Below, in pieces: positions 12,703-19,295 of a DNA stretch of 32,861 bases; position 1 is the first letter of the stretch; each line of letters starts with the position of its first letter. Origin of the DNA: DASUSH01 sp036375215 (GTDB lineage: Bacteria > Actinomycetota > Thermoleophilia > Solirubrobacterales > 70-9). The position numbers were made by a program, and so were the translations under genes. The notes beneath the pieces are model-generated. The model did not search any database. It saw nothing but the letters and a program-made list of their open reading frames with translations, and was not told the origin of the DNA. The stretch lies in the NCBI GenBank assembly GCA_036375215.1, contig DASUSH010000049.1:1-32861 (forward strand), written 5' to 3'.

Positions 12703-14571
12703 ATGCGCAGGCGCAGGGGAATGGTCGGGATCGTCGCCACCGTCGTGGCCGCGCTGGCGTGCGCCGCGGGCACGGCGGCCTCCGCCTCGGCGGGGGACGA
12801 GCGCGGCACGCCGGCCACCGGCTGTGCCGCGGTCGCCGGCGACCAGGCGGCGTGGGTCGAGTGCATGCTCGCCGGGATGACGACCGAGCAGAAGATCGGC
12901 CAGATGTTCGTGGTGAACGGCTTCGGGCAGACCGCGGACGCGACCGACTCGGCCTCGGTGACGGCGAACCGCACGATGTACGGGCCCGACGTCTCCAACC
13001 TCGACGACCTGATCGCGAAGTACCAGCCCGGCGGGGTCGTCTACTTCAACTGGTCGAACACGCTTTCCAGCCCGTCGCAGGTCGCGAGCCTCTCGAACGG
13101 GGTCCAGCGGGCGGCGCTGGCGCAGCCGGTACCGACGCCGATGCTGACCTCGATCGACCAGGAGCAGGGCGAGGTCACGAGGATCACCTCGCCGGCGACG
13201 GTCTTCCCGGGCAACATGGCGCTGGGGGCCGCGCGGAGCACCAAGCTGACCTTCCAGAACGCCGCGATCACGGGCCGTGAGCTCGCGGCGATGGGAATCA
13301 ACGTCGACAACGCCCCGGTCGTCGACGTCAACACCAACCCGCTGAACATCGCGGACGGGATCCGCGCGTTCGGCGACCAGACCCCGTTCGTCGCGAAGCA
13401 CGGGGTGGCCGCGGTGGAGGGCTACGAGCAGGGTGCCGGGATCTCCGCGGTCGCGAAGCACTGGCCCGGCCTGGGGGGCACCTCGACCAACCCCGACGAC
13501 GGGATCACGGTCTCCGACCAGAGCCTCGCCGAGCTCCGCGAGGCCTTCCCCGCGTTCGAGGCCGCGATCGACGCCGGGGTCGACTCGATCATGGTCACCC
13601 ACATCGAGACGCCGAACATCCCCGAATCGAGCTCGGTCCCGACCAGCCTGAGCCCGTTCTTCATCCAGGACATCCTGCGCGGCGAGCTCGGCTTCGACGG
13701 CGTCGTCGTCACCGACGCGCTCAACGCCGAGGCGCTCGCCGACTTCACGCCGCAGCAGGTCGCGCTGATGGCGATCAACGCCGGCAACGACCAGCTGCTC
13801 GAGATCGACGGCTTCCCGACCCCGAACGGCGAGTCGAACCTGGTGCCGGCCTACGAGGCCGTCGTCGATGCGGTCGCGAGCGGCGAGATCCCGCTGTCGC
13901 GGATCGAGGAGTCGGTGCGCCGCATCCTCGCCCAGAAGTGGGAGGTCGGCCTCGCGGGCGACGACCCGATCGTCCCCGAGGCCGAGGTGAACGAACTCGT
14001 CGGGACCTCGGCGCACCTGAACGTCGCCCGCAAGACCGCGAGGCGGTCGATCACGCTGCTGAAGAACAAGGGCGGGACGCTGCCGCTCTCCGAGTTCAGC
14101 AAGATGCGGATCCTCTCGACCGGGTGGGGCCAGACCTCCACCGGCCTGATCGCGAACGAGATCGCCTCGCGCGACCTGACCGCCCAGAGCCTGCCCACCG
14201 GGGGCAACCCGACCGCCGAGCGGATCGACCAGGTGAAGCGCGCCGCGCGCGAGTTCGACGCGGTCGTCGTCAACACCTTCAACGTCTGGGCGCCGAACTC
14301 GATCGGCCAGCGGCACCTGATCAAGGAGCTGCTCGACACCGGCGTGCCCGTGATCGTGATCGCGCTCGGCACCCCGTACGACTACGCCTACCTCCCGCAG
14401 GTCGACGCCTTCATCGCCGCGAACGACTTCCAGCCGGTCTCGGTGAACGCCGCCGTCGCGGCGCTCTTCGGGCAATTCAACCCGCGGGGCAAGCTCCCGG
14501 TGACGATCCCGAAGGCCCACCACCCCGATGAGGTCTTCAGGAAGTTCGGCTTCGGCCTGTCGTATCCCTGA
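12703..14571 (+). CDS. secreted glycoside hydrolase family 3 (NagZ-like) enzyme
   Basis: A 622-residue exported protein. The signal peptide runs from MRRRRGMVGIVATVVA through a hydrophobic core to SASAGDE. The GH3 N-terminal barrel starts at MTTEQKIGQMFVV and continues with DQEQGEVTRI, GINVDNAPVVDVNTNP, K252-H253-W-P-G-L-G, and VTD338ALNAEAL, where D338 is the expected nucleophile. A GH3 C-terminal domain follows (ITLLKNKGGTLPLS, then VVNTFNVW, FNPRGKLPVTIP, FGFGLSYP). It probably cleaves beta-N-acetylglucosamine or beta-glucose from wall or other polysaccharides. Odd point: NagZ-type enzymes have a His in the D-[ST]-H loop after KHxPGxG, but here the loop reads GTSTNPDDG with no His. Either the acid/base is elsewhere or the specificity differs. 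Confidence 0.87.
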   Translation: MRRRRGMVGIVATVVAALACAAGTAASASAGDERGTPATGCAAVAGDQAAWVECMLAGMTTEQKIGQMFVVNGFGQTADATDSASVTANRTMYGPDVSNLDDLIAKYQPGGVVYFNWSNTLSSPSQVASLSNGVQRAALAQPVPTPMLTSIDQEQGEVTRITSPATVFPGNMALGAARSTKLTFQNAAITGRELAAMGINVDNAPVVDVNTNPLNIADGIRAFGDQTPFVAKHGVAAVEGYEQGAGISAVAKHWPGLGGTSTNPDDGITVSDQSLAELREAFPAFEAAIDAGVDSIMVTHIETPNIPESSSVPTSLSPFFIQDILRGELGFDGVVVTDALNAEALADFTPQQVALMAINAGNDQLLEIDGFPTPNGESNLVPAYEAVVDAVASGEIPLSRIEESVRRILAQKWEVGLAGDDPIVPEAEVNELVGTSAHLNVARKTARRSITLLKNKGGTLPLSEFSKMRILSTGWGQTSTGLIANEIASRDLTAQSLPTGGNPTAERIDQVKRAAREFDAVVVNTFNVWAPNSIGQRHLIKELLDTGVPVIVIALGTPYDYAYLPQVDAFIAANDFQPVSVNAAVAALFGQFNPRGKLPVTIPKAHHPDEVFRKFGFGLSYP

Positions 14572-14609
14572 TCGCGCTCAGGGTGGCGGGGGCCTCACGC
14601 ACGAGCCGG

Positions 14610-14615
14610 TAGCGT
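14610..14615 (+). promoter_or_regulatory. -10 element of the alpha/beta hydrolase gene
   Basis: TAGCGT with exactly 7 nt before the TTG start at 14623. The spacing supports the TTG. Confidence 0.45.
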
Positions 14616-14622
14616 CTCGCGC

Positions 14623-15420
14623 TTGCTGACGACGTTCACCCCGTCCCACCGCGGCGGCTCGGGCACGCCGATGGTCTGCCTGCACGGGTTCACCGACACC
14701 TGGCGCACCTGGGAGCTCGTGCTGCCTGCGCTCGAGCGGGAGCACGACGTGCTGGCGCCGACGCTGCCCGGGCACGCGGGCGGGCCGCCACTCGAGGGGG
14801 ACGTGGACGACGCCCTCGCCGACGGGGTCGAGCGGGCGATGGACGCGGCGGGGTTCGACACCGCGCACATCGTCGGTAACTCGCTCGGCGGCTACGTGGC
14901 GCTGAAGCTCGCGGAGCGCGGCCGGGCGCGCACGGTCGTCGCGCTGGCGCCGGCCGGAGGCTGGGCGCTCGCGGACGACTCCCACCTGGACACGCTCGAC
15001 TACTTCGAGGAGATGCAGGAGCTCCTGAAGGCCGCCGTCGCCCACGTCGAGCTGATCGTCACGTCGCCGGAGGGCCGGCGGCGCGCCACGCAGGACATCG
15101 TCACCAACTACGACCACATCCCCTCCGAGCTGATCGCCCACATGATGCTCGGCGCGGCGAGCTGCCCCGGGTTCGAGCCCCTGATCGAGCACGGCCGGAG
15201 CAGGGTCTGGAACCTCGATGCGGAGCGTGTCGCCTGCCCGGTCCGCGTCGTCTGGGGAACCGACGACCGGGTCCTCGCCTGGCCCGAGTCCGCCGCGCGC
15301 TACCGCGGGGACTGGCTGCCGAACGCCGACTGGGTCGAGCTCGACGGGATCGGGCACGGGCCCCAGCTCGACGTCCCGACCGAGACCGCGCAGCTCGTCC
15401 TCGAGTTCGCGGCGCCCTAG
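14623..15420 (+). CDS. alpha/beta-fold hydrolase
   Basis: A 265-residue esterase/lipase-type hydrolase. The oxyanion-hole block is VCLHGFTDTWRTWE, the nucleophile elbow GNSLGGYVALKLAERG holds the catalytic Ser, the acid is probably the Asp in WGTDDRVLAWPE, and the His is in GIGHGPQLDVPTE. The layout resembles MhpC/haloperoxidase-like hydrolases. A cap region (DSHLDTLDYFEEMQELL..) sits between strand 6 and the acid. The start is TTG, fixed by TAGCGT 7 nt upstream and by the first strand LLTTFTPSHRGGSGTP. The substrate is unknown. It is convergent with the VOC gene, with a shared hairpin between them. Confidence 0.85.
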   Translation: MLTTFTPSHRGGSGTPMVCLHGFTDTWRTWELVLPALEREHDVLAPTLPGHAGGPPLEGDVDDALADGVERAMDAAGFDTAHIVGNSLGGYVALKLAERGRARTVVALAPAGGWALADDSHLDTLDYFEEMQELLKAAVAHVELIVTSPEGRRRATQDIVTNYDHIPSELIAHMMLGAASCPGFEPLIEHGRSRVWNLDAERVACPVRVVWGTDDRVLAWPESAARYRGDWLPNADWVELDGIGHGPQLDVPTETAQLVLEFAAP

Positions 15421-15460
15421 GCGGTCGGCGTGACGCCGAATGTGCGCTCGAAGCTCGTCC

Positions 15461-15479
15461 GACCTACGGCCGGTAGGTC
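15461..15479. terminator. hairpin between convergent hydrolase and VOC genes
   Basis: GACCTAC-GGCCG-GTAGGTC, a perfect 7-bp stem with a 5-nt loop. It overlaps the last codons and stop of the VOC gene and lies about 40 nt after the hydrolase stop. No T-tract is seen, as is usual in such GC-rich genomes. Confidence 0.45.
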
Positions 15480-15850
15480 CCGAACGCCCACAGCGTCCCC
15501 TCGGGGTCGCGGGCCGTGAAGTCGCGGGAGCCGTAGTCGGTGTCCGTGAGCTCGAGGGCGATGTCGGCGCCGGCTTCGCGAGCGCGCTCGTAGAGCGCGT
15601 CGACGTCGTCGGTGGCGCAATACACGAGCGCGTTGCCGGCCGGGAGGCTGCGAAACGGCTCGCGCCCCATCCCGGCGCTCGAGAGCATCACCACCGCCGA
15701 GCCGAACTCGAGCTCGGCGTGCCGGATCCCCCCGCCGTCCTCGTCGCGATGGACCTCGCGGCGCTCGAAGCCGAGGGTCTGCTCGAGCCACTCGATCGCG
15801 GCGTCGGCGTCGGCGTAGAGCAGGCCGGGGTAGAAGGTCGCGTTGGCCAT
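15464..15850 (-). CDS. VOC-family (glyoxalase/bleomycin-resistance-like) protein
   Basis: A 128-residue vicinal-oxygen-chelate fold protein with two beta-alpha-beta-beta-beta modules: ATFYPGLLYADADAAIEWLEQTLGFERRE then GIRHAELEFGSAVVMLSS, and VYCATDDVDALYERAREAGADIALELTDTDYGSRDFTARDPEGTLWAFGTY. The end is the PhnB/YdcH-like DPEGxLWxFGTY pattern. These proteins are dioxygenases, lyases, epimerases or binding proteins, and the activity here cannot be assigned. An AAAGGAGAA Shine-Dalgarno (15863-15855 on the minus strand) precedes the ATG, and a candidate -10 TAAGCT (15937-15932) abuts the tandem 40-bp repeats, giving a leader of about 75 nt. Confidence 0.82.
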   Translation of the reverse strand: MANATFYPGLLYADADAAIEWLEQTLGFERREVHRDEDGGGIRHAELEFGSAVVMLSSAGMGREPFRSLPAGNALVYCATDDVDALYERAREAGADIALELTDTDYGSRDFTARDPEGTLWAFGTYRP

Positions 15851-15937
15851 CTGGTTCTCCTTTCGCGGGAACTCGCCGCGTGCGGGCGGTGCTGCGCCAG
15901 CGCCCCGCCGCGAGCTCGCGGCAACGGGGCCAGCTTA

Positions 15938-15977
15938 GACCTGTCCCTTTGGGGTCAGACCCCTCGGGTGGCAGGTC
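15938..15977 (+). repeat. 40-bp palindromic repeat, copy 2 (tandem)
   Basis: Same 40 bases as copy 1 on the opposite strand. It begins GACCTGTCCCTTT, has the GGGGTCAGACCCC centre, and ends GGCAGGTC. It abuts copy 3 directly, and the rest of the 173-bp gap between the VOC gene and the methyltransferase holds no gene. Confidence 0.9.
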
Positions 15978-16017
15978 GACCTGTCCCTTTAGGGTCAGAC
16001 CCCTCGGGTGGCAGGTC
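15978..16017 (+). repeat. 40-bp palindromic repeat, copy 3 (tandem)
   Basis: Head-to-tail with copy 2 and identical except for A instead of G at 15991, which breaks one base pair of the central palindrome. It ends 6 nt before the stop codon of the minus-strand methyltransferase, so it would be transcribed as that operon's 3' end. Confidence 0.9.
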
Positions 16018-16023
16018 GGCCGG

Positions 16024-16629
16024 TCAGGCTCGCTCGAGCCGGGCGAAGTACCCGATCCGGGGCCCGCTGCGCGCCGCGAGGCGCAGGCCGGCGGACCCGG
16101 CGCGACGCTCGAGCGAGCCCACGGTGACCATGTGCGGGTCACCGGCGAGCTCGCCGACGACGAGCCTGCCGTGCGGGGCCAGCACCCGGGCGATCTCGCG
16201 CAGGGCGGCGTCCTGGTCCGGGATCTCGCCGAGCACGGTCACGAGCACGACCGCGTCGAAGCTGCCGCCTGCGAACGGCAGCGAGGTGGCGTCGCCGCGG
16301 GTGGGATGGACGTTCGAGCGACCGCGGGCCTCGACGCCGCTCATCGCGTGGTCGAGCATCTCCTGCTGGATGTCGAAGATGTCGAGCCGGCCGTCGTCCC
16401 CCAGCCACTCGGCGATGTCGGCGGTGTAGTAGCCGGTGCCGGGGCCGATCTCGAGGGTTCGCTCGCCGGGCACGGGGGCGAGCACCTCGCGCAGGCGGGC
16501 GCGCGTGATCAGCGGATGCGGCGCCTGGACCCAGAAGCGCTGCCCGTAGGGGCACGCCGACGGGTTCTTGCGCCACCAGAGCGCGGCGGCGAGCGCCGCC
16601 AGGCCAGCGAGCGCCGCGAGCCGCCTCAT
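16024..16629 (-). CDS. membrane-tethered class I SAM methyltransferase
   Basis: A 201-residue methyltransferase with an N-terminal hydrophobic helix (LAALAGLAALAAALWW, about residues 4-19) that would anchor it to the membrane. The catalytic domain then begins with SACPYGQRFWVQAPHPLITRARL. Motif I is TLEIGPGTGYYTADIAEWL, the acidic loop is DIFDIQQEMLDHAM, and then follow RGDATSLPFAGGSFDAVVLVTVLGEI and VLAPHGRLVVGEL. It resembles Methyltransf_11/UbiE-like enzymes, and a lipid-soluble substrate would suit the anchor (inference). It is the third gene of the mce operon, one base after the small gene. Its 3' end is followed by the tandem 40-bp repeats. Confidence 0.8.
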   Translation of the reverse strand: MRRLAALAGLAALAAALWWRKNPSACPYGQRFWVQAPHPLITRARLREVLAPVPGERTLEIGPGTGYYTADIAEWLGDDGRLDIFDIQQEMLDHAMSGVEARGRSNVHPTRGDATSLPFAGGSFDAVVLVTVLGEIPDQDAALREIARVLAPHGRLVVGELAGDPHMVTVGSLERRAGSAGLRLAARSGPRIGYFARLERA

Positions 16630-16630
16630 C

Positions 16631-16852
16631 TCAGTCCTGGCGGAAGCCCACCGAGTGCGGCGCGCCGGCGACCTTCAGGAAGACGACGACTGCCAGGTTG
16701 ATCACCAGGGTGCCGTCGTCGGTCTCCAGGTCGAACCAGCCCTCGCCGCGCTCGACCGCCTCGCGCAGGCGCGCGAGCTCCTCGTCCGTGAGCCGGGCGG
16801 AGACGACCTGCGCCACCCCGAGCCCGATCTCGACCTTCTTGCGTTCCGCCAT
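16631..16852 (-). CDS. small protein, possibly DUF3107-like
   Basis: A 73-residue protein with the pattern strand (KVEIGLGVAQVVSARL), helix (TDEELARLREAVERG), and two strands (EGWFDLETDDGTLVINLAVVVFLKVAG). The size and order resemble actinobacterial DUF3107 proteins, but key residues were not checked by alignment. It contains no catalytic motif or cysteine. It lies 2 nt after mce and 1 nt before the methyltransferase, so the three are almost certainly co-transcribed. Confidence 0.6.
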   Translation of the reverse strand: MAERKKVEIGLGVAQVVSARLTDEELARLREAVERGEGWFDLETDDGTLVINLAVVVFLKVAGAPHSVGFRQD

Positions 16853-16854
16853 GG

Positions 16855-17274
16855 TCAGTGTTCCTCCGCGGGTTGGACGATCTCGGTCAGGACGTTGCCG
16901 GTCGAGCGTGGATGCGCGAAGGCGACCCGGCTGCCGCGGATCCCGTTCCGTGGCTCGGAGTCGATCAGCTCGACGCCGCTCTCCTCGAGGCTCGCCAGCG
17001 TCGCCTCGATGTCGGCGACGGCGTAGGCGACGTGGTGCAGGCCCTCGCCCTTGCGGGCGAGGAACTTGCCGACGGGGGTCTCCGGGCCGAGCGGGCTGAG
17101 CAGCTCGACGTGTCCGTCGCCGACGTCGAGCAGCACGGCCTCGACGCCCTGCTCGGTGACCGTCTCGCGGTGGACGAGCGGCATCCCGAGCGTCCCCTCG
17201 TACAGGGCGATCGCCGCGTCGAGGTCCTCGACGGCGACGCCGATGTGGTCGATCCGGTCAAGCATCGAATTCAT
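16855..17274 (-). CDS. mce: methylmalonyl-CoA epimerase
   Basis: A 139-residue VOC-fold epimerase that interconverts (S)- and (R)-methylmalonyl-CoA in the propionyl-CoA to succinyl-CoA route. Two VOC modules begin at DRIDHIGVAVEDLDAAIALYEGTLG and LHHVAYAVADIEATLASLEESG. Expected metal ligands are H10 in DHIGVAV, H81 in LHHVAYAV and E131 in NVLTEIVQ, with E57 (HVELLSP) where characterised enzymes often have Gln. The ending HPRSTGNVLTEIVQ is diagnostic for the family. The start is ATG 17274, with TAGACT 9 nt upstream; an internal ATG at 17265 is an alternative. It heads a three-gene operon and is divergent from the cyclase operon. No mutase or carboxylase genes are in the window. Confidence 0.9.
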   Translation of the reverse strand: MNSMLDRIDHIGVAVEDLDAAIALYEGTLGMPLVHRETVTEQGVEAVLLDVGDGHVELLSPLGPETPVGKFLARKGEGLHHVAYAVADIEATLASLEESGVELIDSEPRNGIRGSRVAFAHPRSTGNVLTEIVQPAEEH

Positions 17275-17283
17275 TCCGGCGCG

Positions 17284-17289
17284 AGTCTA
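17284..17289 (-). promoter_or_regulatory. -10 element of the mce operon
   Basis: TAGACT on the minus strand with 9 nt to ATG 17274. The first TetR-type palindrome (17305-17320) lies near its -35 region, so cross-regulation is possible. Confidence 0.5.
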
Positions 17290-17330
17290 TTGACACCCGC
17301 TTGACATACTGCCCGGTATGTGATTGAAAT
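17290..17330 (+). promoter_or_regulatory. promoter region of the cyclase-P450-TetR operon
   Basis: TTGACA occurs twice, at 17290-17295 and 17301-17306. The second is followed after 18 bp by TGAAAT (17325-17330). Palindrome 1 overlaps the second TTGACA and the spacer. Palindrome 2 overlaps the -10 and the start. Confidence 0.45.
17305..17320. promoter_or_regulatory. TetR-type operator, site 1
   Basis: CATACTGCCCGGTATG; with flanking bases ACATAC...GTATGT is a perfect 6-bp inverted repeat. It shares ATAC....CGGTATG with site 2. It is probably bound by the TetR product encoded at 19292-19933. Confidence 0.6.
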
Positions 17331-17343
17331 ACCTATCGGTATG
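17328..17343. promoter_or_regulatory. TetR-type operator, site 2, covering the start codon
   Basis: AATACCTATCGGTATG; ATACC-TATC-GGTAT is a perfect 5-bp inverted repeat. Its last three bases are the ATG at 17341. Centre-to-centre distance to site 1 is 23 bp, about two helical turns, so two dimers could bind the same face. Confidence 0.6.
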
Positions 17344-17937
17344 CGAGTTCCGGGGGCGTCGGCCGACCACACCTTCCTGTTCGTCGATCTCGTCGGCTTC
17401 ACCGCGCTCGCGGACATCGAGGGCGACGACCGCGCGGCCGAGGTCGCGCTCGAGCTCCACCGCCGCGTCCGCGCGACCCTGCACGAGTACGGTGGGGAGG
17501 AGGTGAAGGCGCTCGGCGACGGGATCATGCTGCGCTGCGCCGACGCCGGCGAGGGGATCCGGCTCGGGCTGCGGATCGTCGGCGAGCTCGAGGACGACCC
17601 GCGCATCCCCTCCGTGCGGGTCGGGATCCACAGCGGGCCGGCCGTCGGCCACGAGGGCGACTGGTACGGCCGCGCCGTCAACGTCGCCGCGCGCCTCTGC
17701 GCGGTCGCCCCCGGTGGCGAGGTGCTCGTCTCCGACACGGCCCGCGAGGCGGCGGGCCGCCTGCGCAAGGTCGAGTTCGGCGAGCGCCGCCTGCACTGGC
17801 TGCGCAACGTCACCGAGCCCGTCCCGACCTTCACGGCGCGCGAGCGCGACTGCCCCGGATCCGGCCGCTGGAGGGCGATCGCGACCAGGGCCCGCCGCAC
17901 CGGCCTCGCGAAGGCGAGCTTCGGGGTCGCGTCGTGA
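17341..17937 (+). CDS. class III adenylate/guanylate cyclase
   Basis: A 198-residue soluble protein consisting almost only of a class III cyclase catalytic domain. The two metal-binding aspartates are D16 in FLFVDLVGFTAL and D60 in VKALGDGIML. Adenine-selecting residues K56 and D107 (GDWYG) are both present, which favours cAMP over cGMP. Transition-state residues N114 and R118 lie in AVNVAARL. Class III enzymes form dimers with shared active sites. No sensor or membrane segment is seen; a basic tail (RWRAIATRARRTGLAKA) follows. ATG 17341 is preferred over an in-frame GTG at 17320 because homology starts just after it. It overlaps the P450 gene as GTGA, so it is translated with it. Activity depends on predicted residues only. 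Confidence 0.87.
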   Translation: MRVPGASADHTFLFVDLVGFTALADIEGDDRAAEVALELHRRVRATLHEYGGEEVKALGDGIMLRCADAGEGIRLGLRIVGELEDDPRIPSVRVGIHSGPAVGHEGDWYGRAVNVAARLCAVAPGGEVLVSDTAREAAGRLRKVEFGERRLHWLRNVTEPVPTFTARERDCPGSGRWRAIATRARRTGLAKASFGVAS

Positions 17938-19295
17938 GCGGCGCGGCCGCGATCGACGACGCGCCGCCGCGCGCCGCCACGAACGGCTCCGCGCCAGCCG
18001 CCACGCCGGGGCTGCCCCCGGGGCCGCCCCTGCCGCGCGCCGCGCAGACGGCGGTCTGGTTCCGCCGCGCCCAGGCGATGCTGGCCGCGTGCCGGGCGCG
18101 CTACGGCCACACCTTCACCCTGAAGATCGCCTACGAGGGCACCTGGGTCTTCGTCACCCGGCCGGAGGACGTCAAGAAGGTCTTCACCGCCGATCCGGCG
18201 CACCTCCACGCCGGCGAGGCGAACCGGATCCTGCTGCCCGTCGTCGGCCCGCACTCCCTGCTCCTCCTCGACGAGGACGAGCACATGGAGCACCGCAAGC
18301 TCCTGCTGCCGCCGTTCCACGGCAAGCGGATGCAGGCGTACGGCGAGTCGATGGCCGAGATCGCCGTCGCGGAGATCGAGACCTGGCCGCTCGGCGAGCC
18401 CTACAAGCTGCGCCCGCGGATGCAGGCGGTGACGCTCGAGATCATCCTGCGGACGGTCTTCGGGGTGCGCGAGGGCGCCCGGCTCGAGGCGCTGCGCTCG
18501 GAGCTGCGACGCCTCCTCGACATGGTGACCAACCCGCGCCAGGCGCTCTTCCTGCTCGCGCTCGGCCCGGAGCGGATCCGCGAGTTCGGCCCCTTCAAGC
18601 GCGACATCGCCCGCGTCGATCGGCTGATCCACGAGGAGATCGCCGCGCATCGCGAAGCCGGCGACCTCGCCGAGCGCGAGGACATCCTCTCGCTCATGCT
18701 CCAGGCCCGCCACGAGGACGGCAGCCCGATGTCGGACGCCGAGCTCCGCGACGAGCTCGTCACCCTGCTGGTCGCGGGCCACGAGACGACCGCGAACGCG
18801 CTCGCCTGGGCCGTCGAGCGGCTCGTCCGCCACCCCGCGAAGCTCGAGCGGCTCACGGACGAGGTGGCCGCGGGCGAGGACGGCTACCTGAAGGCGGTCA
18901 TCCAGGAGACGCTCCGCCTGCGCCCGGTGATCTCGCTGGTCAACCGCAGCCTGAAGGCGCCCTTCGAGGTCGGGGGGTACGAGCTTCCCGCGGGGGTCAA
19001 GGTCGCCCCGTGCATCTACCTCGTCCACCGCGATCCGGAGATCTACCCCGAGCCGGACCGCTTCATCCCGGAGCGCTTCCTCGAGAACCCGCCGGGCACT
19101 TACACCTGGATCCCGTTCGGGGGCGGGGTGCGGCGCTGCCTCGGCGGCGCCTTCGCGCAGTTCGAGATGGAGGTCGTGCTCCGCGAGCTCGTCGCCCGGC
19201 GCACGCTCAGCCCGACCCGCCGCCGCGACGAGCGGGTCTACCGCCGCGCGATCACCGAGACGCCGAGGCACGATGCCGAGGTGCTCGTCGGATGA
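17934..19295 (+). CDS. cytochrome P450
   Basis: A 453-residue haem monooxygenase. The Pro-rich start (GLPPGPPLPR) is followed by the helix C region LLDEDEHMEHRKLLLPPFHGKRM, the I helix LVAGHETTANALAW with the oxygen-activating AGxxT, the K-helix E325-T-L-R328, and the haem loop FGGGVRRCLGGAFAQFE with C402 as haem thiolate. It is soluble (no membrane anchor) and longer than most bacterial P450s. The class resembles CYP102/CYP110/CYP138-like sequences rather than the short camphor type (impression only). No ferredoxin or reductase gene is adjacent. It overlaps both its neighbours (GTGA and ATGA), so cyclase, P450 and TetR are probably made at linked ratios. The substrate is unknown. Confidence 0.93.
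   Translation: MSGAAAIDDAPPRAATNGSAPAATPGLPPGPPLPRAAQTAVWFRRAQAMLAACRARYGHTFTLKIAYEGTWVFVTRPEDVKKVFTADPAHLHAGEANRILLPVVGPHSLLLLDEDEHMEHRKLLLPPFHGKRMQAYGESMAEIAVAEIETWPLGEPYKLRPRMQAVTLEIILRTVFGVREGARLEALRSELRRLLDMVTNPRQALFLLALGPERIREFGPFKRDIARVDRLIHEEIAAHREAGDLAEREDILSLMLQARHEDGSPMSDAELRDELVTLLVAGHETTANALAWAVERLVRHPAKLERLTDEVAAGEDGYLKAVIQETLRLRPVISLVNRSLKAPFEVGGYELPAGVKVAPCIYLVHRDPEIYPEPDRFIPERFLENPPGTYTWIPFGGGVRRCLGGAFAQFEMEVVLRELVARRTLSPTRRRDERVYRRAITETPRHDAEVLVG

Noticed and set aside
12451..14523. A 690-codon open frame on the minus strand opposite the GH3 gene, and similar long frames opposite the acyl-CoA ligase (9942-11531) and rarA (24760-26610).
   Set aside because: They are Arg/Gly/Asp/Leu-rich low-complexity translations in the shadow of clear genes, as expected in high-GC DNA, and show no domain.
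8965..14571. A natural-product biosynthetic cluster around the ligase, BtrH-like protein and GH3.
   Set aside because: No carrier protein, ketosynthase, NRPS, glycosyltransferase or resistance gene is present; the GH3 gene has its own promoter. Only the two coupled genes can be argued to work together.
15938..16017. Tandem 40-bp units as a small CRISPR array.
   Set aside because: The units abut without spacers, are palindromic, and no cas gene is present.
17320..17340. GTG 17320 as start of the cyclase.
   Set aside because: It would place the start between the two operators and upstream of the likely -10; the added seven residues have no similarity to the cyclase fold.
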